The translations under genes and the position numbers were made by a program. From Selaginella moellendorffii (Eukaryota; Streptophyta; Lycopodiopsida; Selaginellales; Selaginellaceae): DNA of 64,000 bases. Positions within the stretch are counted from its first letter, which is position 1. Each line of letters starts with the position of its first letter. The DNA lies in the NCBI RefSeq assembly GCF_000143415.4, contig NW_003314369.1, forward strand, positions 62,001 to 126,000, given 5' to 3'. Below are positions 33,853-45,958 of the stretch, piece by piece. Below the pieces are notes generated by a model that saw only the letters and a program-made list of their open reading frames with translations, was not told the origin of the DNA and did not search any database.

Positions 33853-35948
33853 TGCCCAGACCCCTCAGCCTGCTTCATTCACACTCCAGTCCCTATGCCT
33901 GCAGACCATGAGTTTGCAGCACTCTTGGGCAGCACCGCTTGGATACTGGCCGGAGAATGTAGCGAGCGTCATAAGATCAAATCCAGTTTATCCTAATCTA
34001 AGCTGGAAGAACCATCCTACCCTCCTGCTTCCATCCCTAGGAAATCGAAATCTACCCCTCCCTCCACTCCCACAAACCGAGAATGCAGACCGATAGCTAG
34101 CGCGCGAAGCGATTCGCAGCTCACTGCTGCCAAAACCCTGAGAGATTCCAGGCGCCCTGGAGCTGCTGCAATCGATACCCTCCCGCCCTGATGCTGGCGC
34201 TGGCTCGCGCTCGCGCTCGCGCTCCCGGCGCCTCCTGGGCTAGGGCAAGAATGCAGGAAGGACAAGCGCCTTTAGGAGCCGCATTGGTGCTAGGGCATTA
34301 TCAGTCGCCATTGTTTTCTTCCTTAGCTGCCACTAAAGAAAGGATTAAAGTAAGAGAGGATTAACTATTACGTGGGAACAGGGGGCCGGGCCTAGATTCC
34401 AAAGATCCCGAATAAGAAGTGTTTTCACACCATGTAAAGGGCATTATGTAAAAGAGGACAAGTGGATTAAACGGTCAAATGGGGCGAGACCACACGTGGT
34501 GACCGTCGGATGGGGCGGATCAGGTCCGCTACTCCTGCCAGGCAGCCGTGATTGGTCTCATGGGCATTGCGGTTTTGTAAATTTATTAGCCCTAAAAGAA
34601 AGAAAGAAAGGATCCCTCCACTGTGGAAGGAGGGAAAAGAAGGTGAAAACGAATTTTTGAAATCAGCCGACGTGGGCCGGGCAGGCTGGCACAGAGTCAC
34701 ATGTGACCATTGTCAGATGGGAACAGAATAATACAGTAAAGAATATCCTTAATATGCTGTGACTATCAAATAAAATGATTGAACTGTTAAAAACATTTTT
34801 AATTAGCAATTGTCGAGAAATGTTTTCACATATATAATATATTTAAATTTTAAGTAATTTTTATGTTATAAAAATAAAGACTTTTATTTTTCTTTTTTTT
34901 TTTTACTACTAAAATCTATATACTTATATTCACAGGGTAAAAAAAAACTATTTGAAATTCTTGTATGATATTCATTACTGGAACATCAACATTCTTAAAC
35001 AACATATAGAGTAACTTAAATAAATCAAAGGTATGAAAATTATTCATCTTATGTTTTAAAATTTTATTAAGTAATGACTGAAGAAAATGTTAACTAAATT
35101 TTAAAAAATTTAATAAAAATACAAAAGAAAAATAAAGTATAAAATAATATAACTAGTGATTATATGTAAAATAAAACATAATAATAGTATAAAAATATAA
35201 GAATTTATGAAGAGAATGGTCATTACTTAGAATATAAATTAACCATTTTCCTTTATTTAATACTTATTTCATAAAAGTTACTTACTATTTCTTTTATAAA
35301 TAACTTATAATAGCTATATAGTTTATCCTTTGTTTCAACATAAAATAAAAGAATATTATAATATAAAAATTTGTGCCTAAAGTTTTATTTTGATAATAAA
35401 AAAATATGTGCTATTAATATTGTAATTAAATTATTTTAAATAAATTTATATTGTCCTTTCAAAATTTTCAACTAATTTTTTTAAAGTAATATCATTGAAT
35501 GATAAATACTCAACAATGTTTATAAAGTTATTTAAATTAGTCAATTAAATATTTTATCATTGGCTGATTTTGACAATAAGTACTAAAATTTAAAAATGTT
35601 TTTGCTCTCTTATCTAATAATTTTTATATAACATTTTAATTATTTATTAAATATATGTATAGGGTTTTAACATCTATATGCATTCAATTTAAAGTTTAAG
35701 TATATCATGTATTATAGCTTATTATTTAAAATGTTTTATTTCCTCTTTTATTAATTAATGCAACTTTATTTCTCCTAGTAATAGTTAATATTGTTGATAT
35801 CTAAAATTTCTGTGAAATTTCTATTTTAACTCATAGAGCCTTAATTAAATAAATAATTATACCTTAATAAACTTTAATTACAATATTTTACTTATCACTT
35901 AAAATTATTAAATAATATAATATTTGAATAATAAATTAATTAATGAGT
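33853..35948. other. DEK1 upstream region, then AT-rich spacer
   Basis: 33,853-34,330 is GC-richer and probably holds the DEK1 promoter and 5' UTR, with a GCTCGC run near 34,203-34,230. Two short related segments (CACACGTGGTGACCGTCGGATGG near 34,491 and CACATGTGACCATTGTCAGATGG near 34,698) suggest an old tandem duplication. From about 34,740 to 35,940 the DNA is extremely AT-rich with no open frame and no recognisable repeat. Confidence 0.5.
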
Positions 35949-37564
35949 TGTAACGGCCAAGTGTATGGCTACGATGCCATATACTAATATTAACGTACTA
36001 GGATTTTGGTAGTTGTCAGATTAGTTTCAATCCGGATTACTCGCTCCTATATATAAGTTAGGTTTTTGGGCTAATTAATATGCACATTTTCTGTATTCCC
36101 TTTCCATATTTCATACACTTACATTGGTGGAGGTGAGGGGCATTTTTGATTGTCCCTGAAGAGTGCTTAGATTTGGGATTTTAATTTAAATCTAGCTTTT
36201 TCCATTTTCTTTTTTTTGTTCTTTCCTTTTAGGATTTTGGTTTAGATTTAGCTTTTTGCATTGTCTAGATCTCCATTTCCTTCTAGCTTTTTTGTCATTT
36301 CTCTTCTTTTGCTCTTTCTTTTTCATTCATCTTTATGGCAGATTAGCAATTTCCTCTTTTAACTCTAGAGCAACAATTAGTACAATTGCTTGATGCTATG
36401 CACTTGCAAATGAACAACCAAATGTGGTACAATTCCTCCTGCTCTTGGTTCCAATTCTTATGTTCGGCCAAAGTTCTTTTGCGGGAATTCTAGGGATGAT
36501 GTGTACTATTAGTTTGATCACTTCATAGTGATTGCCACATATCATTCTTGGGATGATGCTTGACATTTGCATGAGTTTCCCACATGTCTCCAAGGGATAG
36601 CGTTGCAGTGGTACAATGGTTTGAGCGCAGCCACTCGTGAGGATTGGAGTGTTCTCCCGGACGTCTTCAAATGTGTATTCGGACATGCCGACAATTGTGA
36701 TGATGCCTTCCAACAATTGCATTGTCTTCACCAAGGGCCATTTGATTTGGTGATGTAATTTAACATTTATTTCCGAAGTCTTTTGCTTCGTGCAGAGCCA
36801 AATATGTCAGAGTGGATCAAGCTAGGAATGTTGTGGCTAGCACTTTGTCAAGATTTTGTTGGATTTGAGCATGCACTTGCTCCTGCCACTTTTGATGGTG
36901 CTCTTTGTTTGGCACAACGTTATGAGATGTCGCCTCTTCCGCTTCTTATTACATGTCCTTTCACTCTCCCTCCTGTTGGCGATAGTCCTGTTACAATGGA
37001 GGTTGATGTTGTTGCTACTCAAGTCTAAGGATAAGGGCGAGGATGTAGTCGTGGTTGTGATGTTCACTGCTGGGCATGTGATGAAGTTGGTCACACTTAT
37101 TAGTGTTGTTGGTGTTTTCTGGATTGGCGACCTCCATTTCCTGGGTGGAGACCTTGGCATCAACAACGTCCTGTTGGTGCTGGTGTAATGGAATGTTTAG
37201 ACACCAGATGCATCTGACAAATGAGGAGTCACGTGAGTAATGGAGGGACCTTGCGTAAATAAGTCAATGACCCCTCCATCTTTCTTTCGGGAGTATCATC
37301 AAGGGGTTCACTCGGCACCGGTTCATCCAATGTTTACTTTCTAAGTTTGTTTTTATAACAAGAGATCTCCTATTATTCTTTTTGTGTTGGTTGATACAGG
37401 TTTGAGTTTATCTTCTATTGCTCGACCTGTTGCCACACGTTGGCGTCTACACTTGCATTGTGCGGCGGAACCAGTTTTTATTCTTTATGGCAACGGCCAT
37501 ACACATACTTGTGCATGGGATGAGGCAGACCTCATGAGGTAGACCTTGTGCATGTGGGTGATCT
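35949..37564 (+). mobile_element. Old Ty3/gypsy element A, left part (LTR, gag, protease)
   Basis: A short LTR-like segment, 35949-36123, has TGTAAC .. CTTACA ends and a relative at 58,770-58,950. Then come gag relics in broken frames (FPTCLQGIALQWYNGL near 36,575), a zinc knuckle with a stop in it (CWACDEVGHTY near 37,068) and a protease motif LVDTG near 37,389. Frame breaks throughout show age. The element stops at 37,564, where element B is inserted, and resumes at 52,368. Confidence 0.75.
37560..37564 (+). repeat. Target-site duplication GATCT, left
   Basis: GATCT directly precedes the B LTR and recurs directly after it at 52,368-52,372. Confidence 0.9.
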
Positions 37565-38694
37565 TGTAGCACACATGGTTTTGACCTTTTATTCTATAGT
37601 AATTTACCATAGGATAACACCACGAAGCAGAACCTAAACCCTCCATGTGCCACTTGTTAGTGCCACATGTCACATGCCACATGTCCATAGGACAGTGGTG
37701 TGGAACCCAAGGTTCAGGGCCTGAACGAAGGAACAGTGCCAAACTCCCAAGCATGAAGCCAAGGAGTGACAGAACCATACCACGGAGCAACTCCCGAGCA
37801 TATAGCCCAAGGAGCGAAGGGACAAGAGCCCAAAGCAACTTAGAGCGGTCCTAGAGCAACCAGCATCCCATTGCATGGACCAACACGCAAAACGGAGCCA
37901 AACAGAGTTTGGTGCTATTTCGGCATACTGGTGGCCTAACGCAAGGACATGGGTACTCCACCTGCTAGCATGAAATGGAACTTGGGCTTAAACCCAAGTC
38001 GGACGCAGAACAAAGATAGACACGCAAGCGGGAGCTAAACTATGTCTTAGGTTGGTTAGCTATGCCCGACCTACCCACTATCCCTACTATACATTTGGAA
38101 CCTCTAACAGCCCTCGACCCCCCCCCCCGTAAGGAACACATGCTTTGGGCTTTCACCCCAAGCCTCCCTTAGTATCAGGAGTTAGTCTCTGGGACAAGCT
38201 CGAAACTTACTAAATATGGAATGGCACTAGATTGTGAATTTGGACAAGGAACAAACACCATTGTGTTTAGGATAATCTCTACATTCCATAGATATGCCAA
38301 ATAAACAAATCTAGATGCTTTCCATAAAAAGTATTTAGGACTGAAATGAGATTAACACAAAGGGCATGATAGCGAGGGTGTTTGGCAAACACGGTAAATT
38401 ATCATCCAGTGATATTGAGGGACTAATCTCAATACGCGAGGGTTCATATCACTAGCCAGTGCAAGACAAAATGAGATGGGAACTCCTTACCGGGCTAAAT
38501 ATGCTTAGCTAATTCCGTCCTTATGCTTGTTCGGTTTAAGTACACTCGAAATGCCCAGTTAACTCCAATAGCACAAGAGGGACTGATAAAGGGTCTAGCA
38601 ATACCGACCTCTTGCCGTCGTGGCAGTAAAGAAAGAGTGTCCGTAAGGACTAGCCGACAAGTAACTTTCGATACCCAAGGTCACATTCGCGACA
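37565..38694 (-). repeat. LTR of element B (3' LTR, left copy)
   Basis: 1130 bp, beginning TGTAGCACAC and ending TTCGCGACA on the plus strand. A poly-C run is at about 38,118-38,128. It is similar along its length to 43,677-44,751 plus 52,285-52,367. Confidence 0.9.
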
Positions 38695-38706
38695 CTCTCC
38701 TCCCCT
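38695..38706 (-). other. Polypurine tract of element B
   Basis: On the minus strand AGGGGAGGAGAG lies immediately before the 3' LTR, the expected place of the plus-strand primer. Confidence 0.7.
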
Positions 38707-41700
38707 AGGGAAGATCAACATCCTTGTCGATGCATACTCGAGTCTAGACCACCGCCAAGGAAACAACTCCAGAAAAAGTTCATAGGGATCACATTATGTG
38801 CAAAATGCACCAACTTAAATGAGTTTGGAGGAAACCTCTTTGTCTAACGCGGATGCGCTACCAGCTCAGACACCTTCCGGCCGTCGCCGACAAGGAAGTG
38901 ACCAACGGAGTCAGCCATCCTTGCTGCTCTGGGTGTCACCTAGCTTACAAAAGTGTGATATGCCCCTGCCCGCAGGGACATAGAGAGAGAAGCTAAAGGC
39001 CCCAACCCTCCTGAGCAAAAAAACCAAACCCGTCAGTAAGGTTTAGATAGACTACTGTAAACAGGTAATTAGAGTTGTTTACATGGTCACGCCTTTTTAA
39101 ATGAATTAAGGAACATCGACAGAGAGATGGGTGATGTGACGAGTCTATAGTGGCTACCCCATGACTAAAGATTTCACTATACACACGAAGTGCCGAAGCT
39201 AGTCTGCCTATACTGGCCCAAATTCAAAGATCAATAGATGGACAATATCAAAGTCATAAACAATGATATCTTAAAGTCTTAATTATCAGTGAATAAATCT
39301 TAGATTAGAACACAAAAGTATTCCAAGTAAGTTATCATCCGATAAACCAGTAGTATAGTATAGGAACCACCAAGATCACAATAGTTGGAAATATAAGATT
39401 TACTATCCAACAAAATTCAATAGCCAGTGTATCATTAAAGAAACTCAATGATAAAACTTAACTATCGATGATGGCAGACAGTAAGCCAAGCAACTTACTA
39501 AAGATAACTCAAAGAATAGAAAGTATCATTGACTGACAAACACAATGCTCGCGAATGTATCACCCGAAGGAAATAACATCCCAATTTATCAGAACTAACC
39601 CGAGCAATAATCAATAGAACAGAATGAATGCGGTAAGACCAACAAACACTTATTCATGCCAACTATCACAAAAGCCAATCTAAATAGATCCTAGTCAACA
39701 ATATCAAGAAACCAGAGTTGTTTAAGCAAGTGTCAGCAACATCCTATTGATGTCTCAAACTTAATAAACCAATCTAGAGCAAACCACAAAGAACATGTGG
39801 TATTGTGAAAAGCTATAAATCATCAAAGAGAACAACTAACTATCATGAAAGAACATCAATCATCCCACGAATGAAGAGATCCATAATCATCGTCGAAGAA
39901 AGAATTTACCATTCCGAAGAATGGTAAATCATTCCATACCAACAATAATCAAGCAAAACTTTTTGACAAGGATAATCAACTATCCTAGATGATAGTCAAT
40001 CATCACAAATAATTGTAAGATGCAAAATACTAACTTCAACATCAAAGCTATGAGCCAGAATGCCTTCCCCAACAACTTCTAACAAATGGAACAACGAGCA
40101 TAAAAACTCAAAGAACCAAAAGCTCGAAGAAGCTTATAGTTAACTCTTGCCTAATAACAATCACAAGTTTTGCATGAACTAATTTCAATGCTAAAGAAGA
40201 AATAATGGTACAACCCACAATATCCTCCTCAACACATTCATAAGTTAAACTTCATAATGCCAAAGCTAATGAAGAGCATATCTACATCAATCCAAAATCT
40301 AAACATAACGAAGCTATGCTCAACAAGTGATCATTTAATCGATCCTCCATGAATCCATTTATAGCAAGACATAACTCACTTCATAACAAGTACAAGAAGA
40401 ATCATCAATGATTGATATATTCCAACTCAAATCTAATAAGGATTCAAACATTCCAATATTATCACTAACTCATCTTCTTATAAAGTTAGTATAGTCCACG
40501 ATTAAATCACTTTTCAAAGAAAAGCCAAAGCTCAACCCTTACTGAATAATTTCATCTAAAACACAATTAATTCAAACTTGCCACTCAGTTCATTTGAACG
40601 TCAACATAGTTGCTAACCAGCAAATGTACGAATGCCAATAACACAAAGCTATAGCCAAATCATCAACACTATCTTCATCAAGACTAATGAAACTCAATAT
40701 CAATCCTAATGGGAAACATCTCATCTCATTTGAATCTCAACATCAATAATGTCAACAACAAAGCATTACTTCAATGCCATCAGCACCAAAACAAAGCTAA
40801 AAGAAAGCAAGAGTGAATCACCACTCAAAGCTCTCTAGCAACTAAGCTAACCAAAATCAAAGATACTATACTTACTATTCGAGACTAATTTTTCAACAAT
40901 ACTCAGTTATAGATAACACTTCCTCAAGGAGTGAATCACCACATTCAAAACTCCATGAAATCTAACACTACAAACTAAATGCAACCAAATGATATTGACA
41001 GAGGTAAAGTTGATATGCCAACATGGAAAACCCATGTAAGTCTAACGACACGATCCTCCGCAACACCATCCAGTAAAGCAAACCCATCACTGCTAAATCT
41101 TCATCAAGTAAAGTAAGTGTCAAAAGTCCTTGACAAAGTTTACAAACAATCACTAGTCGCAAAGCAACTAACAATCACAATTCAACTTGCCTGCATAAGA
41201 ACCAAACACTAAACTTGCACCATTGAGTTATATACTTGTCTAATATGAACATAATACCCCAGATACGAGATAAAAGTTCATGGACAAGCACGAATAAAAT
41301 GACTACTCGAATCCAACTCAACCGCGATAAGCTCACCAACACATTTAGTCAATAGTTATGAGCATGCCTTGAAGAGGCTAGCTATACATGACCAACACTT
41401 AGTTGAAATTAAAGTGAAGATCATATCAGTACACAACTTCCTCATAGACAAAGCTATAATATGGGTACTAACATTTCAACCTCAAACAACTAAGTTGGAC
41501 GTCACCATCCTTAGCCAAGGTGCAAGAATACCAAAACCAAGTCAAGATTAGTGAGAGCTTACTACTCTCATAGAGTCTAATGAATTGAAAGGTGCAACCT
41601 GCCACCAAGCATAATGTTACAGAAGAAAAGCACAAGGGTCACCTTTCTAGAAAAGTGCAATGGCCACTTTTTTACACCAACTCTAGACTTTATCCAACTC

Positions 41701-43663
41701 AATTGCCTTAGCCCCAAAAGTTAGCATCCCTTTCGGGCCACATCATACAAACTACCTATTAAAGTTTAAACCAATCGAAGTGAACTCCAACCCCTTCACT
41801 AATTTGTACTGACTTGCGAAAACGGAATGGTTTTCGGGCAAAATGATCAATAGATCAGCCATTGGAAAAGTCTAAGAAACTTTGTGAAAAATTTCCATCG
41901 TAGAGAAAGAATGACTCTTAGTCTAGGAATACAAACTTTCAAAACTAAACCAACTTCCTCCTAACAACTTCCACCTCAACACAAATTCTCATGACCCATA
42001 GTATGCTTAAGCCTCGAACATCTCTTTTTGCCCATACTTCCAACATCTAACACCGACATCTGCAAAATGCAAAATGAACATCTAAAGTTTAATCACGAAG
42101 ACTATATTTTCAGACATCCATATTGCACTAACACTCTTCTTCAACCACCTTCAAGATCCAATGTGAAGCCAAAACACTAATAAGGAAAATGACATGGAAA
42201 ATCAAGTTCTAAGGAAAATTCTTCATCACTCGAACAACAATGCCACTTCCATTAACACAAGTGCTAACATTGTCAATGCCTTGACCTCACACCTTCTTCA
42301 TCCAACAATCTACTCCAAGTGATAATGGATCAATCAATAAGTTATAGCAAATGAATGCTATAACCCTTTCTAACACCACAATGGGCAAACTTTAGGAACC
42401 AAGGAACTAACTTAAGTTTAGCATAATGGACTGTCATTGGGAATTCAGTCAAAGCTACTACAATGCTATTATGTGCAAGTAAACTAGCTTCACTATCAAC
42501 CACTTTGGAGTTGATCATCGTTTAACCAAGCAACTTCATAAACACATTGCTCATTATCACATGGATATGATATAAAATCACAATGATTTGATCATCAATT
42601 GAGCAACGTCATAAGCAATGCTCATGTCATTACTTCAAAGGTTTATGTGAATATCAAGTGTCAACTCAATTCGACAAAATGCAACATAAATGCCACACTC
42701 CACCGATAAAGACTTAAAACACCCAACACCACTAACTTTTGTTCATAACATGGATAAGCTCATGTCACTCTCTTTTTGACCAAACTCAAGACTAATCCAA
42801 CACCAAGTTATTCAAGGAGCAATAGCAAGGTTCCCTAGAAAAGAATTAAGCATTGCAACCCAAGTCTTCAAAAGCAAGCTTAGACAAAATGGTTTAACAC
42901 TTCATTGCTATCCATCCCACGACTCACCATTTGCAAGACTATCATTCCCAACACGCATCAAGGTAGGGAGTCTTGATTGCATGATGTGAACATAAGCAAT
43001 GAGTTAACACCTCGTTGCAGATAATCTCTTCAAGAAGAGAAAATGATTTACGTGTTTGATCCTTCGTCCTTGACGACTCTCTTTTCGGTCTCATCTTTGA
43101 CTAAAACTCAAGCTTGCGTTTGCACTGCCTTCAGTCCAATCCAAGAAAAGTTTATGAGAGAGCACAACAATGATTACTTGAACCAATAGATTAATCTCTA
43201 CAATCTTAATTAATCCACTTATAATCATGCCTAGGAAGGATCCACTAGTGCCGTGCTAAACAGCTACAGACCAACCTATTTGCCACTTGTAACAAACTCA
43301 GGGAAAGTTTACTTTAACTCATGGTACATGGAACACTCATAGAACCATTGGAACAACTCATGGAACCACCGATAAGCTAACATTAATCCTACCAACTCAA
43401 AGTGTAACCTTGAGTTGCTAATGTGCCTCACTCACGAGCCCAAGAGAAAACTTGTGCAAACAGAACAACTCAATCCCTCTTATGAGCCCAAGAGCAAACT
43501 CACATTATTATGATACAAAAAGGTAATCAAATCCATCCCCAAGGAACAATTGCGAAGCCTTTTGCACCCAAACATGTACCCACTTGGATCATCATTTTCA
43601 TCTCTGCGTATGCAACAAAACTAGTTGCCCAATCTCATTGGATAGTATTCGCCAAGACTCATC

Positions 43664-43676
43664 CTCTGATACCAAA
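43664..43676 (-). other. Primer-binding site of element B
   Basis: The minus strand reads TTTGGTATCAGAG directly after the 5' LTR. TGGTATCAGAG is the classic complement of the plant initiator-Met tRNA 3' end. It fixes the element's orientation as minus. Confidence 0.85.
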
Positions 43677-44751
43677 TGTAGCGCACGTGGTTTTGACCTT
43701 TTATCCTATGGTGATTTACCATAGGATAACACCACAAAGCGGAACCTAAACCCTCCATGTGCCACTTGTTAGTGCCACATGTCACATGCCACATGTCCAT
43801 AAGACAGTGGTGTGGAACCCAAGGTTCAGGGCCTTGGGCCACTGAACGAAGGAACAATGCCAAACTCCCAAGCATGAAACCAAAGAGTGACGAAACCATA
43901 CTATGGAGCAACTCCCGAGCATACAGCCCAAGGAGCGAAGGGACAGGAGCCTGGAGCAACTTAGAGCAGTCCTAGAGCAACTAGCATCCCATTGTCAAGA
44001 TTAACACGCAAAACGGAGCCAAACGAAGTTTGGCGCGATTTTGGCATACCGGTGGCCTAAGGCAAGGATATGGGTACTCCACCAGCTAGCATGGAATGGA
44101 ACTTGGGCTTAGACCCAAGCCAAACGCAAAACAAGGATAGGCACGCAAGTGGGAGCTAGACTATGCCTTAGGTTGGTCAACTATGCCCGACCTACCCACT
44201 ATCCCTACTATCTTATTATACATTTGGAACCCTTAATAGCCCCCCCCCCCTTGAGGAACACATGCTTTGGGCTTTCACCCCAAGCCTCCCTTAGTATCAA
44301 GAGTTAGTCTCTGGGACAAGCTCGAAACTTACTAAATATGGAATGGCACTAGATTGTGAATTTGGACATGGGATGAACACCATTGTGTTTAGAATAATTT
44401 CTACATTCCGTAGATATGCCAAATGAGCAAATCTAGATGCTTTCCATAAATAGTGTTTGGGACCGAAATAAGACTAATACAAAGGGCATGATAGCAAGGG
44501 TGTTTGGCAAACACGGTAAGTTATCATCCAACGATATTGAGGGACTAATCTCAATACATGAGGGTTCTTGTCACTAGTCAATGCAAGACATAATGAGACG
44601 AGAACTCCTTATCAGGCTAAGTATGCTTAGCTAATAACACGTAGGAATTCCGTCCTTATGGTCGTCCAGTCTATATACACTTGAAATACCCAGTTAACTC
44701 CACTAGCACAAAAGGGACTGATAAAGGGCCCAGCAATACTAACCTCCTGCC
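43677..44751 (-). repeat. LTR of element B (5' LTR, right copy), main part
   Basis: It aligns with 37,565 onwards (TGTAGCGCACGTGGTTTTGACC). It is cut at 44,751 by element C and its remaining 83 bases are at 52,285-52,367. Confidence 0.9.
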
Positions 44752-45899
44752 TGTAAGGAACCAACTCGCCAAGGTGTCGTAGGCTAAAGGAACCCCGAAA
44801 GCATGACCAAAATGACAAAGAGTTCATCGGATGGGACCAAGTCAAAGATCGAGTCCAAGACCGACTCTAGGACCGAGTTCGAGATAGAGTCCGGAATCGA
44901 GTCCAAGACCGACTCGGGGACCGAGTTCGAGTCCGAGTTCGAGACCGAGTTCGAGACGGAGTCCAAGATCCGAAATCGGGTCCGAGACCGAGTCCGAAGT
45001 CGAGTCCGAGGTCGGGCCCGAGATCGGGTCCGAGATCGAGTCCGCGATCGAGTCCGAGACCGAATCCGAAGTCGGATCCGAAATCGGATCCGAGATCGAG
45101 CCAAAGACTAAGTCCAAATACTAATACGGGTCAAGGGGTGAAAGCCCAAAGCGTGCGTCCCCCAGGGGGGGGGGGCTGCAGGGGGTTCCAAAAGTATAGT
45201 AGGGATAGTGAGGTCTAGGAACCAGTTTTGAAGGGACTCTCCAGTTGGGCTTCCAAACCGACTTGAGGTTGGAACTGGGACTAAGGGGCCTTGGGTGGGA
45301 GTGAGCATGGACTTGGCTGGTGCCGGAGGGGCCATCCAAGGAAGTGCTCAAGAGCAGCTCCCACTCCCGAAAGGGAAACCGATTGCGGTGCTCCCGGCTC
45401 CTGTGGAGTGGTGCCCCACTTGAGTACCATGCGGCTCATTGGTCCTCGCCCTTCCTAGGGGCTTGGGCCTTCCTTCGGGATGGAAGTGGGGGGCGAGAGG
45501 TACCCATACCGGGCCATTAGGCCACGGTGTTTCGCCCCGGCGTCCCGAAGCAAGTGTTGCACTCAAGACTTGGGATTTAGAGGGTCCCATGATCAAGTCT
45601 TGTGGTACCAAGGGATGTTAGGAACCTGGAAGCTTGGTGTGCTTGGCTGCTTGTGCTTGCGGGGAGTGTAGCCGAACCTTGAGTCCAGTCTAACCCGGGG
45701 AGGGGGATTGGGAGTGATTTGGGAATCCGTGGAAGGATGGCTAACACTCCGTTGCTCGTGCAGTGAGTAGCTGAAACCAAGTAGGAGCTGGTACCATAGG
45801 CGAGAACCTTGGTAAGGGAACTTAGCAAAAGCCAAGGCAGTGTTGGACGGATAGACGAGGTAAGCTGGCAAATTAGAAAGGAAAAATTTGTGGCTTACA
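44752..45899 (+). repeat. 5' LTR of element C, with hexamer array
   Basis: TGTAAG .. CTTACA, 1148 bp. Positions about 44,835-45,115 are a degenerate hexamer array of GAGTCC/GAGATC/GAGTTC type, followed by a conserved GGTGAAAGCCCAAAGCG, then an 11-G run and CTGCAGGGGG. Open frames inside it arise from the repeat and are not considered genes. Confidence 0.93.
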
Positions 45900-45958
45900 A
45901 TTTGGTATCGGAGCCTTTATCTCAGTTCTAGCGAAGGATAGAGGCGGATTGCTGGGAG

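Noticed and set aside
44803-45117. Arg/Asp- or Ser/Glu-repeat proteins on both strands of the LTR (also at 51,186, 55,290 and 60,147)
   Set aside because: A hexamer array stays open in several frames on both strands. No start context or conservation beyond the DNA repeat supports a protein.
45320-45871. Several 60-92 codon frames in the LTRs, repeated in all three C-family LTR copies
   Set aside because: They are identical because the LTRs are recent copies of each other, not because the protein is conserved.
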